Below are positions 37,864 to 46,797 of a stretch of 64,000 bases of DNA, piece after piece. Position numbers and translations under genes: made by a program. Position 1 is the first letter of the stretch; each line of letters opens with the position of its first letter. The notes under the pieces were generated by a model. That model saw nothing but the letters and a program-made list of their open reading frames with translations, searched no databases and was not told the origin of the DNA. Source of the stretch: Olsenella profusa (GTDB lineage: Bacteria; Actinomycetota; Coriobacteriia; Coriobacteriales; Atopobiaceae); contig NZ_JACSNQ010000008.1 of the NCBI RefSeq assembly GCF_016900315.1, positions 1 through 64,000 on the forward strand, read 5' to 3'.

Positions 37864-40470
37864 ATGAGAACCATCGCGCGCATCCTCGGCCGTGACCTCA
37901 AGCGCCTGGTGTCAAGCCCCGTCGCCCTGGTGGTTGCGGTCGGGGTCTGCCTCGTCCCCGCGCTCTACGCGTGGGTGAACATCCTGGCCAACTGGGACCC
38001 GTACCAGAACACCTCCACCGTGCCCGTGGCCGTTGTCGTGGAGGACAAAGGCGCCGAGGTCCCCGGCATGGGAGAGGTCAACGCCGGCGACATGGTAAGG
38101 GAGAGGCTCGAGGAGAACCACCAGCTCGGGTGGACCTTCGTGGACCAGGACGAGGCGCTCGAGGGCGTCCGCGCCGGCCGCTACTACGCCGCCTTTGTCA
38201 TACCGCCCGACTTCACCTCGACCCTCGCGGGCGTGCTGGACGGCCACCCCACGCAGGCCTGCATTGGCTACTACGTCAACGAGAAGGCCAACGCGGTGGC
38301 GCCCAAGGTGACGGACACGGGGGCGACCACGCTCGAGGACCAGATCGCCGGGCAGTTTGTGTCGCTCGCCGGTAAGACCGTCACCCAGAGGCTCCAGGGC
38401 GCGGTGGGGTCCGCCGCGGGGGATGTCGACGGGGCGAGGTCATCCGCGCTGAAGAGCCTCCGAGCCACGCAGGGGCGCCTCGACGACCTGGCGGACTCCC
38501 TCGAGGACGCGGGCGGGACCGTGGATGCGGCCCGCGAGGCCGTGGGCCGCGCGCGTGAGACGCTCTCCGCCACGGCGGACGCGGCGGGAGGGCTCGCCTC
38601 GTCGATGGACTCCGCGCTCGGGTCGCTCGCCGGCGCGCGCGAGGGGCTGCGCTCCTTTGCCCGCGGCCTTGACGACAGGCTGGGCGAGGGCGCCTCCGCG
38701 ATCTCCGGACTGTCCTCGACGGCGAGCCAGGACATCGGCCGCATCGCCGGGGACGTGGGCTGGGCGCAGGGGCGCCTCGACGCGGCGCTCTCGCGCCTGC
38801 GGGCGGCAAACGACGACGTGACGGGCATGGCGGAGTCGCTCGGGGCGGCGCGCGACGAGGTCGCCTCCCTCGAGCCTGCCGACGACGCGCAGCGCGCCCT
38901 CCAGCAGCAGGTGGTCTCCGCGCTCGACGAGCAGGTGTCGCTTCTCGAGGGGCTTGCCAGCGGACAGGCCTCCGCCCTCGACGAGCTCCAGGGGATAAGC
39001 AACGAGGTGAGCGACGGGGCCAAGAGCGTGGACGGGCTCGCCACCTCGGTGAACGACGCCGTCCAGGCGGGCACGGGCTCGATCGACGCCCTGCGAACGG
39101 ACCTCGCCACGGGCGCGGCGCCCGAGCTCTCCTCCGCGCTCGACGCCCTCGCGGACGCGGGCGGTCGCCTTGCCGGCGGAACCGGCTCGCTCGTGCCGAT
39201 GATCGAGCAGGCGGACGCCGGGTTGGCCCAGCTCGACGCGCTTCTCGCCCAGAGCCAGTCAACCCTGGCGGACACCGCCGACTCCCTGAGGGGCTCCGCC
39301 GATCGCATGGGCGCGCTGGCAGACGACCTCGCCGCCGTGCAGAGCGCCCGTGCCCTGCCCGCCATGGGCGACGTCCTCTCCCTCGACCCCACCTCCACGG
39401 GCGCGGCGCTGGGCTCGCCGGTCCAGATGGTCGACGAGCCGGTGTTCCCCGTTGCCAACTACGGCTCCGGGGTGGCGCCGTTCTACACCAACCTCGCGCT
39501 GTGGGTGGGCGGCTTCGTGCTCGTGGCCATCTACAAGCTGGAGGTGGACCGCGAGGGCCTGGGCGACGAATCGGGCGACGTCGAGGTCACGCCCACGCAG
39601 GCCTTCTTTGGGCGCTGGCTCCTGCTCGCCCTCCTGGGCCAGGTGCAGGCCCTGACGTGCTGCGTGGGCGACCTGGCACTCGGCGTCCAGTGCGTCTCCC
39701 CCGTTGCGTTTGTGCTCGCGGGCATGGCGGCGTCGCTGGTCTACGTGCTCGTGGTCTACTCGCTCGCCGTGGCGCTCAAGCACGTTGGCAAGGCGCTCGC
39801 GGTGCTGCTGGTGGTGCTGCAGATCCCCGGGGCGTCCGGCCTCTACCCCATCCAGATGCAGCCCGCCTTCTTCCGAGCGCTGGGGCCGTGGCTCCCCTTC
39901 ACCTACGGGATCGGCGCCATGCGCGAGGCGGTGGCGGGCTTCTATGGCACAAACTACGCGCGCGACCTCGCCGTCCTTGCGCTCTTTGCCGTTCCCGCGC
40001 TGCTTCTGGGCGTGGTTGCCAGAAGGAGGCTCCTCGGGGCAAACGCGCTCTTTGACCGCAAGATGGCCCAGACGGACCTCCTTGTGACCGAGCGTGACGG
40101 CGAGAAGGACGCCGGGCGCCTGGCGCTCCTGGTGGACGCGCTCGCCTCCTCCCCCGCCCACCGCGAGGCGTTCCTGGCACGGGCCGCGCGCTTTGAGCTG
40201 GCGTACCCGCGCCGCGTGCGGCGCGGCGTCGTGGCGCTGCTGGCCGTGCCGCTGGCCCTTCTCGCCCTGCTCTTTGCCCATCCGGCAAAGCTGTTGCTGC
40301 TGAGCCTGTGGGTGGTCTCCCTGGTTGCCGCGAGCGCGTACCTCATCTGGCTGGAGTACGTGCACGAGCGGCTGGCGGAGCGCGCCGGGCTGGCACGGAT
40401 GGACAGAGACGAGCTGGTCGCGCTGGCCGAGGACGCCGCGCGGGCCGAGAAGGGAGGCGAGGCGCGATGA
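37864..40470 (+). CDS. YhgE/Pip-domain membrane protein (first copy)
   Basis: 868-residue protein of the YhgE/Pip (phage-infection protein) family, related in layout to EsaA-type and ABC-2-like proteins. The N-terminal membrane anchor is followed by VCLVPALYAWVNILANWDPY, the family hallmark, and YYAAFVIPPDFTSTLAGVLD. The centre (~residues 190-490) is a long Ala/Ser/Asp-rich coiled coil. The C-terminal third has about six membrane helices from FYTNLALWVGGFVLVAIYKL on, then an extra C-terminal membrane/helical extension. Function unproven; involvement in export or phage adsorption is suggested for relatives. The stop overlaps the next start (ATGA). Confidence 0.88.
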   Translation: MRTIARILGRDLKRLVSSPVALVVAVGVCLVPALYAWVNILANWDPYQNTSTVPVAVVVEDKGAEVPGMGEVNAGDMVRERLEENHQLGWTFVDQDEALEGVRAGRYYAAFVIPPDFTSTLAGVLDGHPTQACIGYYVNEKANAVAPKVTDTGATTLEDQIAGQFVSLAGKTVTQRLQGAVGSAAGDVDGARSSALKSLRATQGRLDDLADSLEDAGGTVDAAREAVGRARETLSATADAAGGLASSMDSALGSLAGAREGLRSFARGLDDRLGEGASAISGLSSTASQDIGRIAGDVGWAQGRLDAALSRLRAANDDVTGMAESLGAARDEVASLEPADDAQRALQQQVVSALDEQVSLLEGLASGQASALDELQGISNEVSDGAKSVDGLATSVNDAVQAGTGSIDALRTDLATGAAPELSSALDALADAGGRLAGGTGSLVPMIEQADAGLAQLDALLAQSQSTLADTADSLRGSADRMGALADDLAAVQSARALPAMGDVLSLDPTSTGAALGSPVQMVDEPVFPVANYGSGVAPFYTNLALWVGGFVLVAIYKLEVDREGLGDESGDVEVTPTQAFFGRWLLLALLGQVQALTCCVGDLALGVQCVSPVAFVLAGMAASLVYVLVVYSLAVALKHVGKALAVLLVVLQIPGASGLYPIQMQPAFFRALGPWLPFTYGIGAMREAVAGFYGTNYARDLAVLALFAVPALLLGVVARRRLLGANALFDRKMAQTDLLVTERDGEKDAGRLALLVDALASSPAHREAFLARAARFELAYPRRVRRGVVALLAVPLALLALLFAHPAKLLLLSLWVVSLVAASAYLIWLEYVHERLAERAGLARMDRDELVALAEDAARAEKGGEAR

Positions 40471-42695
40471 GAGGGGTCTGGGAGCTTGTGCGTCGCGACG
40501 CGCGTCACGTGCGGGCCAACGCCATCGCACTAGTGGTCTTTGTGGGAATCGTCGCCGTGCCGTCCTTCTACGCGTGGTTCAACATCGCGGGCAGCTGGGA
40601 CCCGTACGGCAACACGGGCAACATCCGCGTGGCCGTTGCCAACGAGGACGAGGGCTACTCCGGGGAGCTGGTGCCCCTGACCGTCAACATGGGCGAGCGC
40701 GTGGTGGCCGAGCTGCAGGGTTCCGACTCCATTGGGTACGTGGTCACCTCGGAGGCCGACGCCGTCGAGGGCGTGCGCTCGGGCGAGTACTACGCGGCCG
40801 TGGTGATTCCGCCGGACTTCTCGCGCGACATGATGACCACCTTCTCCGCCGATCCCGTCCGTGCCGAGGTGCGCTTCTACCAGAACGAGAAGGCAAACGC
40901 CATCGCCACCATTGTCACCGACAAGGCGTCCTCGGCCGTGATGGCGCAGATCGACTCCGGATTTGCCGAGGCGGTGAGCGCCGTTGGCGCGGGCGCCCTC
41001 AAGGAGCTGGGCTCCGCGCTCGACGACGACGCGGTGACGGGCCTCGCGGCGCGCCTCGACGCCGCGGTGACGGACTCCGCCGACGCGCTCTCCGGAACGG
41101 CGGGCTCCGTGAGGGACTTCGCGGACCTGCTCGAGTCGACGCGCGGGCTTCTGGGCAGCGGCGCGGGGGTGGCCGACGCAGCGCTCTCCCCCACGGCGGA
41201 CGCCGGCGAGGTGCTCGGCGAGACGGCGTCGGGCCTTGCGGGGACCGGGTCGGCGATAGACGACGCGGAGACGTCCGTGGCCGGCGCGCTCGAGTCCGCG
41301 GGCGCGGGGCTCGACGGCGTGGACGCGGCGATAGACGACGCACTCGACGTCGCGGGCGCGCAGGAGGCAAGGATTCAGAAGGGCCTCTCCGCCGCGCGGG
41401 ACGCCGTGGGCGAGCAGATCGATGCACTCGAGCGGCTGGACGGCGCGCTTGGGGAGCAGCTCGACCTCATGCGCGAGCTCGAGGGGACGCTTCCCGAGGG
41501 CAGCCCCGTGCGCGAGGGGCTCGGCAGCGCGATTGCGGGCGTGGGCGGTCTGCGCGACCGCGTTGACCAGGCGCTCGTTGAGCTGCGCGACCTCTCTGAC
41601 GGGCTGGGCCGGACGATGGGCGACCTCGACGCCGGGGCAGCGGACGCCGAGGAGGCGCGCGAGCGGCTTAAGGGCCTCGTGGACGAGGCGCGCACGGCGG
41701 TGGGCGGCGCGGGGCAGCTCTACGACGACGAGGTGCGCGGCAGCCTCGGGAACCTTGCTGGGCAGGTGGCCGAGGCCGCCGAGCAGGCGGACGCGATCGA
41801 GGGAAACCTCGCCGGGACCCTTGCGGCCGTGGGCTCCGCGGCAAAGGACGCGAGCGACGGGCTCGCCGGGGCGCGCGACGACCTCGACGAGACCGCGGAC
41901 AGCCTGGACGCGGCGGCCGAGAAGCTCGATGGCCTGCACGAGCGGCTGCGCTCCGCGCTTGACTCGGGCGACGCGCGGCAAGTGAGGGAGGTTCTGGCGT
42001 CTGGCCCGGAGGGGCTCGCCGAGTTTGTGGCGGCGCCGGTCTCGGTCGAGCGCACGGCGGTGTTTCCCGTTGAGAACAACGGCTCGGCCATGGCGCCCTT
42101 CTACACGACGCTTGCCATCTGGATCGGCGGGGTCGTGCTCGCGGCGCTGGTGCGCGCGAAGCCCTCCGAGGCCGCGCTCGAGGAGACGGGCTGCTCGCAC
42201 GCGCAGGCCTACGTGGGACGCCTTGCGCTCTTTGTTGTCGTGGGGCTGGCCCAGGCGGCGCTCATCTGCGGCGGAGACCTCTTCTACCTGGGAGTTCAGT
42301 GCGAGCACCCGTGGCTCATGCTGCTTGCGTGCCTGGCGTCGTCGCTCGTCTACGTCAACTTGATCTTCTCGCTCACGGCGTCCTTTGGCGACGTGGGCAA
42401 GGCCGTTGCCGTGGTGCTCATGGTGGTCCAGGTGGCCGGCTCGGGCGGCACGTTCCCGCCCGAGATGCTGCCCGCTCCGTTCCAGGCGGTCTACTCGTGG
42501 CTGCCGTTTGTGCACAGCGAGGCGGCGCTGCGGGCGGCGATGTTTGGAGTCTGGGACGGAGACTTCTGGCGCGAGCTGGGCGTTCTTCTCGCCTACCTGG
42601 CGCCGGCGCTGCTCCTGGGCCTGGTGCTGCGCCGTCCCGTGATCCGCCTGAACGAGTGGTTTGAGCACCGCCTGGAGCGCACGCGCCTCATGTGA
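40467..42695 (+). CDS. YhgE/Pip-domain membrane protein (second copy)
   Basis: 742-residue paralogue of the preceding gene: VGIVAVPSFYAWFNIAGSWD, YYAAVVIPPDFSRDMMTTFS, RFYQNEKANAIATIVTDKAS, a long coiled coil, then the C-terminal membrane domain starting FYTTLAIWIGGVVLAALVRA. The pair probably works as a heteromeric complex because they are translationally coupled. Codon/base use matches the chromosome. GAGGCGCG precedes the ATG, which overlaps the upstream stop. Confidence 0.88.
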   Translation: MRGVWELVRRDARHVRANAIALVVFVGIVAVPSFYAWFNIAGSWDPYGNTGNIRVAVANEDEGYSGELVPLTVNMGERVVAELQGSDSIGYVVTSEADAVEGVRSGEYYAAVVIPPDFSRDMMTTFSADPVRAEVRFYQNEKANAIATIVTDKASSAVMAQIDSGFAEAVSAVGAGALKELGSALDDDAVTGLAARLDAAVTDSADALSGTAGSVRDFADLLESTRGLLGSGAGVADAALSPTADAGEVLGETASGLAGTGSAIDDAETSVAGALESAGAGLDGVDAAIDDALDVAGAQEARIQKGLSAARDAVGEQIDALERLDGALGEQLDLMRELEGTLPEGSPVREGLGSAIAGVGGLRDRVDQALVELRDLSDGLGRTMGDLDAGAADAEEARERLKGLVDEARTAVGGAGQLYDDEVRGSLGNLAGQVAEAAEQADAIEGNLAGTLAAVGSAAKDASDGLAGARDDLDETADSLDAAAEKLDGLHERLRSALDSGDARQVREVLASGPEGLAEFVAAPVSVERTAVFPVENNGSAMAPFYTTLAIWIGGVVLAALVRAKPSEAALEETGCSHAQAYVGRLALFVVVGLAQAALICGGDLFYLGVQCEHPWLMLLACLASSLVYVNLIFSLTASFGDVGKAVAVVLMVVQVAGSGGTFPPEMLPAPFQAVYSWLPFVHSEAALRAAMFGVWDGDFWRELGVLLAYLAPALLLGLVLRRPVIRLNEWFEHRLERTRLM

Positions 42696-42742
42696 GGCCG
42701 CGCGGGCGACGCGCGGTGCCGGTGGAGCCGAGAAACCCGCTC

Positions 42743-42996
42743 GGTTGCGACGAACTCGCCGGGCGCGAGCCCAAAATCGGCCATGGTTGCGACGGACTCG
42801 CCGGACGCGAGCCCAAAATCGGCCGCGGTTGCGACGAAATCAGGGCGATCGCGTCGCAACCACGACGGATTCCAGGCTCATCACGGGCCGCGACCGGGCA
42901 TCACCGTCGCAGTCGCCGGCGATTCCAGGCTCACCGCATCGCCGTGCGTCGCAGGCGCCGCCGATTCCGGGCTCACCGCGTCACCGCGCAGACATC
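42743..42996. repeat. 42-bp-period array arranged as a large palindrome
   Basis: Two units of exactly 42 bp (42743-42784, 42785-42826) start GGTTGCGACG and contain GCGAGCCCAAAATCGGCC; a third partial unit starts at 42827 and folds into CGTCGCAACC (to 42861). From there to about 42996 further diverged units (GGATTCCAGGCTCA, CGATTCCAGGCTCACCG, CGATTCCGGGCTCACCG) run in the opposite orientation. No gene seen in the 380-bp gap between the YhgE operon and gltX. Confidence 0.7.
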
Positions 42997-43010
42997 GTCG
43001 GGACGTCGCC

Positions 43011-43035
43011 GTTCTTCTCGCCGGCGCTGTATACT
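43011..43035 (+). promoter_or_regulatory. Candidate gltX promoter with GTTCTTCTCGCC motif
   Basis: GTTCTTCTCGCC at 43011-43022 is followed after 7 nt by TATACT (43030-43035), a good -10 box 41 nt before the gltX start. A similar motif-to-TATCCT spacing of 6 nt is seen at 1530-1553. There is no usual -35. Confidence 0.45.
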
Positions 43036-43075
43036 AAGTGCGTATGTGACGATAAGAACCACCGAGAGGAACCTC

Positions 43076-44554
43076 ATGTCCGAGACCCCCGTTCGCGTGC
43101 GCTTTGCGCCCTCCCCCACCGGCAAGCTCCACGTGGGCGGCGCGCGCACCGCGATCTACAACTGGGCCTTTGCCCGCGCCAACCACGGCACCTTCATCCT
43201 GCGCATCGACGACACGGACCCCACTCGCTCCACCGAGGAGAACACGCAGATCATCCTGCGCGCCATGCGCTGGCTGGGGCTTGACTGGGACGAGGGCCCC
43301 GAGGCGGGCGGACCGTACGGCCCCTACAAGCAGACCGAGCGCGCCGAGCTCTACCGCGCCGCCGCCCAGCGTCTGTGGGACGAGGGCAAGGCCTACCCGT
43401 GCTTCTGCACGCCCGAGCAGCTCGCGGCCGACCGCGAGGCCGCGCAGGCGCGCAAGGACCCCTTCCAGGGCTACAACCGCCGCTGCCGCGGCCTCTCCCG
43501 CGAGGAGGCCCAGGCGCGCATCGACGCCGGCGAGTCCTACGTCCTGCGCATCAAGGTCCCCGAGGACCGCGGCGACGTGGTGGTCCACGACGCGGTGCAC
43601 GGCGAGGTCACCTTCAACGCGCGCGAGCTCGACGACTTCGTGATCTTCCGCTCCGACGGCACGCCCACCTACAACTTCGCGACCGTCGTGGACGACGCGG
43701 CCATGAAGATCACCCACGTCATCCGCGGTGACGACCACCTCTCCAACACCCCGCGCCAGGTCATCGTCTACGAGGCTCTCGGCGCACCGGTGCCCACCTT
43801 TGCCCACATCTCGATGATCCTGGGCGCCGACGGTAAGAAGCTCTCCAAGCGCCACGGCGCCACCAACGTGGAGGAGTACCGCGACGCCGGTTACCTCTCC
43901 GACGCCTTCGTCAACTACCTGGCGCTGCTGGGCTGGTCGCTCGACGGCGAGACCACGATCGTGCCGCGCGACGTGCTGGCGCGCGAGTTCTCGCTCGACC
44001 ACGTCTCCAAGAACCCAGCGACCTTCGACCCCAAGAAGCTCGACTGGATCCAGGCCGAGTACGTCCGCGCGATGTCCGACGACGAGTTCTGCGAGAAGAT
44101 CCTGCTGCCCTCGCTTGCCGCCGCGGGCGTGGACGCCGGCGACCACGGCTCGGCCTGGTGGCGCGCGCTCGCGCAGATCGTCCGGCCGCGCACCAAGATG
44201 CCGGCCGACGCCGCACAGGTGGCGGCCCCCGTCTTTGCCACGGCCGCGACGCTTGCCTATGACGAGAAGTCCGTGGCCAAGGGCCTTGCCAAGGAGGGCA
44301 TGGGCGCGGTCGTGGACGCGGCGCGCGAGGCCCTGGGGGCGCTCGGCGAGGACGAGTGGCGCCCGGAGCGCATCGACGCCGCGCTGGAGGAGCTGCCCGA
44401 GCGGCTCGACCTGAAGAAGCGCCTGGTCTTCCAGGCCGTGCGCGTGGCCGTCTGCGGCAACATGGTCTCGCCGCCGCTCGGGGAGACGATGGCGCTCGTC
44501 GGCCGCGAGGACTGCCTCGCACGCCTGGCGCGCGGCCGCGAGCTGGCGCTGTAG
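43076..44554 (+). CDS. gltX: Glutamyl-tRNA synthetase
   Basis: 492-residue class I aminoacyl-tRNA synthetase. It has RFAPSPTGKLHVGGARTAIY (HIGH-type motif HVGG), GDDHLSNTPRQVIVYEALGA and DGKKLSKRHGATNVEEYRDA (KMSKS-type), then a C-terminal anticodon-binding domain. In bacteria without GlnRS the enzyme also charges tRNA-Gln for later transamidation; which applies here is not visible. AGAGGA lies 5 nt before ATG 43076. The upstream in-frame region is the repeat array and is not coding. Confidence 0.96.
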   Translation: MSETPVRVRFAPSPTGKLHVGGARTAIYNWAFARANHGTFILRIDDTDPTRSTEENTQIILRAMRWLGLDWDEGPEAGGPYGPYKQTERAELYRAAAQRLWDEGKAYPCFCTPEQLAADREAAQARKDPFQGYNRRCRGLSREEAQARIDAGESYVLRIKVPEDRGDVVVHDAVHGEVTFNARELDDFVIFRSDGTPTYNFATVVDDAAMKITHVIRGDDHLSNTPRQVIVYEALGAPVPTFAHISMILGADGKKLSKRHGATNVEEYRDAGYLSDAFVNYLALLGWSLDGETTIVPRDVLAREFSLDHVSKNPATFDPKKLDWIQAEYVRAMSDDEFCEKILLPSLAAAGVDAGDHGSAWWRALAQIVRPRTKMPADAAQVAAPVFATAATLAYDEKSVAKGLAKEGMGAVVDAAREALGALGEDEWRPERIDAALEELPERLDLKKRLVFQAVRVAVCGNMVSPPLGETMALVGREDCLARLARGRELAL

Positions 44555-44575
44555 CCAGCGCACCCGCAACAAGGC

Positions 44576-44622
44576 GGCGCCGAGAAGAACCACGATCACA
44601 GGTTCTTCTCGGCGCCGTTTTT
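44576..44622 (+). terminator. gltX terminator
   Basis: Perfect 15-bp stem GGCGCCGAGAAGAAC (44576-44590) / GTTCTTCTCGGCGCC (44602-44616), 11-nt loop, then GTTTTTT. A textbook intrinsic terminator 21 nt after the gltX stop, whose stem again is the GAGAAGAAC motif. Confidence 0.9.
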
Positions 44623-44660
44623 TGTGTCAGGTGCTTCTTGGCCCTGCGTTCTTCTCGGCT

Positions 44661-44957
44661 GCGCACTGTTTTCGGACGGAAACACGTCCCGGACCGTCCT
44701 AAAACAGTGCGCCACCAGACCCGCGCACCGTCTCCGGACGGAAACACGTCCCGGACCGTCCTAAAACGGTGCGTCATCAGACCTACGCACCGTCTCCGGA
44801 CGAAACCATTCTCCAGAACGTCCGAAAACGGTACGCGGGAGCTGCGCACCGTTTTCGGTCGGAACCACATCCCAAACCGTCCTGGAACAGTACGCCGCAT
44901 GACCTACGCACCGTCTCCGGACGAAATCAGCCCTCAGACCGTCCGGAAACAGTGCGC
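44661..44957 (+). repeat. Tandem hairpin array, five units (family A)
   Basis: Five ~52-bp palindromic units at 44661-44712, 44723-44773, 44786-44836, 44844-44895 and 44907-44957, separated by 7-12 bp (period about 60). Each runs GCGCACCGTNTYCGGACGG ... CCGTCCNRAAACGGTGCGC or close. The middle is asymmetric (GGACGAAA...CAGACCGTCC in units 3 and 5), giving an orientation. It lies between convergent gltX and pcp and is bracketed by motif copies GTTCTTCTCGGC (44649) and GGCGAGAAGAAC (44984). Confidence 0.85.
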
Positions 44958-45006
44958 AGCCGGCCACCAGCCACCGACCACCAGGCGAGAAGAACCGTCG
45001 GGCAGC

Positions 45007-45651
45007 CTACTGCTCGGTGCCCTCGCCGGCCACAAGCGGCTCGTTTCCGCCCGTGACTGCGGCCTCGAGCATGGCCGTGAGGCCCGCGACCATCATGTCG
45101 ACGCTCATCGAGGCCGTGCCCTCGCCCATCGAGGCGGTCTGCTCGGTGGCGTAGGGCACGTGGACGAAGCCGCCGCGCACGCCGGGGTGGCGCGTCGCGA
45201 GCATGTGCATCAGCTCGTAGAGCACCTCGTTGCAGCAGTACGTGCCGGCCGTGTAAGAGACGGCCGCGGGCACCCCCGCCGCACGCGCCGCGTCGACCAT
45301 CGCAAAGACGGGCAGCGTGGCGAAGTAGGCGTCCGGGCCCTCGGGCTCCAGGCGGCCCACCGGCTGGTTGCCCTCGTTGTCCGGGATGCGCGCGTTGGCG
45401 AAGTTGATGCCCACGAACTCGGGCGTGATGTGGCTGCGACCACCCGCCTGGCCCACACAGAGCACGAGGTCGGGCCGCTCGGCGTCGATGGCCGCCTCCA
45501 CGGCCGCGGCGTCCTTGCCAAAGACCACCGGAATCTGCGTGCGCGCCACCTCGGCGCCCGCGATCTCCTGCGGCAGACGGCTCACGGCCTCCCAGGCCGG
45601 GTTGATCGTGGCACCGCCGAAGGGCTCGAAGCCCGTAACCAGAACCTTCAT
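45007..45651 (-). CDS. pcp: Pyroglutamyl peptidase I
   Basis: 214-residue cysteine peptidase (C15) that removes N-terminal 5-oxoproline from peptides. It begins MKVLVTGFEPFGGATINPAW. Catalytic elements: the Glu region (PEFVGINFANARIPDNEGNQ), the Cys in SYTAGTYCCNEVLYELMHML and the His in GGFVHVPYATEQ. Full length. It is downstream of the DUF979/DUF969 transporter genes in the same direction, linking peptide cleavage to 5-oxoproline transport. Confidence 0.95.
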   Translation of the reverse strand: MKVLVTGFEPFGGATINPAWEAVSRLPQEIAGAEVARTQIPVVFGKDAAAVEAAIDAERPDLVLCVGQAGGRSHITPEFVGINFANARIPDNEGNQPVGRLEPEGPDAYFATLPVFAMVDAARAAGVPAAVSYTAGTYCCNEVLYELMHMLATRHPGVRGGFVHVPYATEQTASMGEGTASMSVDMMVAGLTAMLEAAVTGGNEPLVAGEGTEQ

Positions 45652-45835
45652 CGAAACCTCCTCGCGGGGACGGACGGGGCGGTGAGCCGGGTGTGCGGGT
45701 CAGGCGCAGGCCACGGCGCACCGGGCGCGCGGGACAAGCCACGGCCCGGCGCACCGGGCGCGAGCCAGCCGCAGATCACGGCGCAAAGCCCGCGGCCAAC
45801 AACGCCCGCAAACCCGGCGCCGCCCCGTCGCGTCC

Positions 45836-46795
45836 CTACAACGTCATGACGATCATGTACACAATCTGGACCACAAGCATGATGAGCGCGATGGGCACCT
45901 GCTTCTTGATGACGCCGTAGGAGTCCTTCATCTCAAGGATCGCCACCGGCACGATGTTGAAGTTGGCCGCCATCGGCGTCATGAGCGTGCCGCAGAAACC
46001 GCAGGTCAGCGCCACCGAGCCGATGAGGGCCGGGTCGGCGCCCAGGGCCAGCACGAACGGCGCGCCGATGCCCACGGTCATCACCGTGATGGCGCCGTAG
46101 GCGTTGCCCATGACCATCGTGAAGACGGCCATGCCGATCGCGTAGACGATGATGCCCACCACGACGTTGCCCTCCGGGATGATGCTGGAGACCAGGTTGG
46201 AGATCACCGTGCCCACGCCGGCCGCCGTGAAGATGGAGCCAAGGGCCGCCAGCAGCACCGGCAGCATGGAAAGCGGGCCCACCGTGTCGAGCATGCGGCG
46301 GGAGTCGTCTAGGAAGACGCGCGGGCTGTTCTTGCGCGAGAAGACCATGAGCAGGATGCCGCCCACGACCACGCCGAAGGTGAGGCCCACGAGCGAGCTG
46401 ATGTTAGTGAACAGGGCGAAGATGAGCGCCATCACGCCGAGGGAGAGGGCCGGGGCAAAGATCTTCATGCCGATCTTGTCGTAGTTGGCCTGCATCTCGG
46501 TCTGCGTGGGCTCGCCGCCCGTGCCGCGGCCGACCTGACGGAAGATCGCCGGGATGACCATGACCACCACGAGCACGCCCACCCACGTGGACGGGATCCA
46601 GCGGCCCACCACGAAGAGCAGGCCGAGCACGCACCAGAAGACGGCCGAGCCGACGCGCTTCTCGTTGGTCTTGTCCGTCAGGTTGCGCAGGCCCGCGTAG
46701 ATGGCCACCACGCCGATCAGGATGTAGACGACCTCGAGCAGCTTATCGGAGAGCGTCACGTCGGCGCTCTGGAAGAACTGGATGAACTCCGCCAT
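45836..46795 (-). CDS. 5-oxoproline transporter, DUF979 family subunit
   Basis: 319-residue membrane protein with about nine helices: VVYILIGVVAIYAGLRNLTD, PALSLGVMALIFALFTNISS, VMGNAYGAITVMTVGIGAPF, ALTCGFCGTLMTPMAANFNI. DUF979 proteins pair with DUF969 proteins and frequently with pcp, and the pair is named as a 5-oxoproline transporter on that basis; I know of no structure-level proof. It starts 2 nt past the DUF969 stop, so the two are co-translated. Confidence 0.85.
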   Translation of the reverse strand: MAEFIQFFQSADVTLSDKLLEVVYILIGVVAIYAGLRNLTDKTNEKRVGSAVFWCVLGLLFVVGRWIPSTWVGVLVVVMVIPAIFRQVGRGTGGEPTQTEMQANYDKIGMKIFAPALSLGVMALIFALFTNISSLVGLTFGVVVGGILLMVFSRKNSPRVFLDDSRRMLDTVGPLSMLPVLLAALGSIFTAAGVGTVISNLVSSIIPEGNVVVGIIVYAIGMAVFTMVMGNAYGAITVMTVGIGAPFVLALGADPALIGSVALTCGFCGTLMTPMAANFNIVPVAILEMKDSYGVIKKQVPIALIMLVVQIVYMIVMTL

Positions 46796-46797
46796 GG

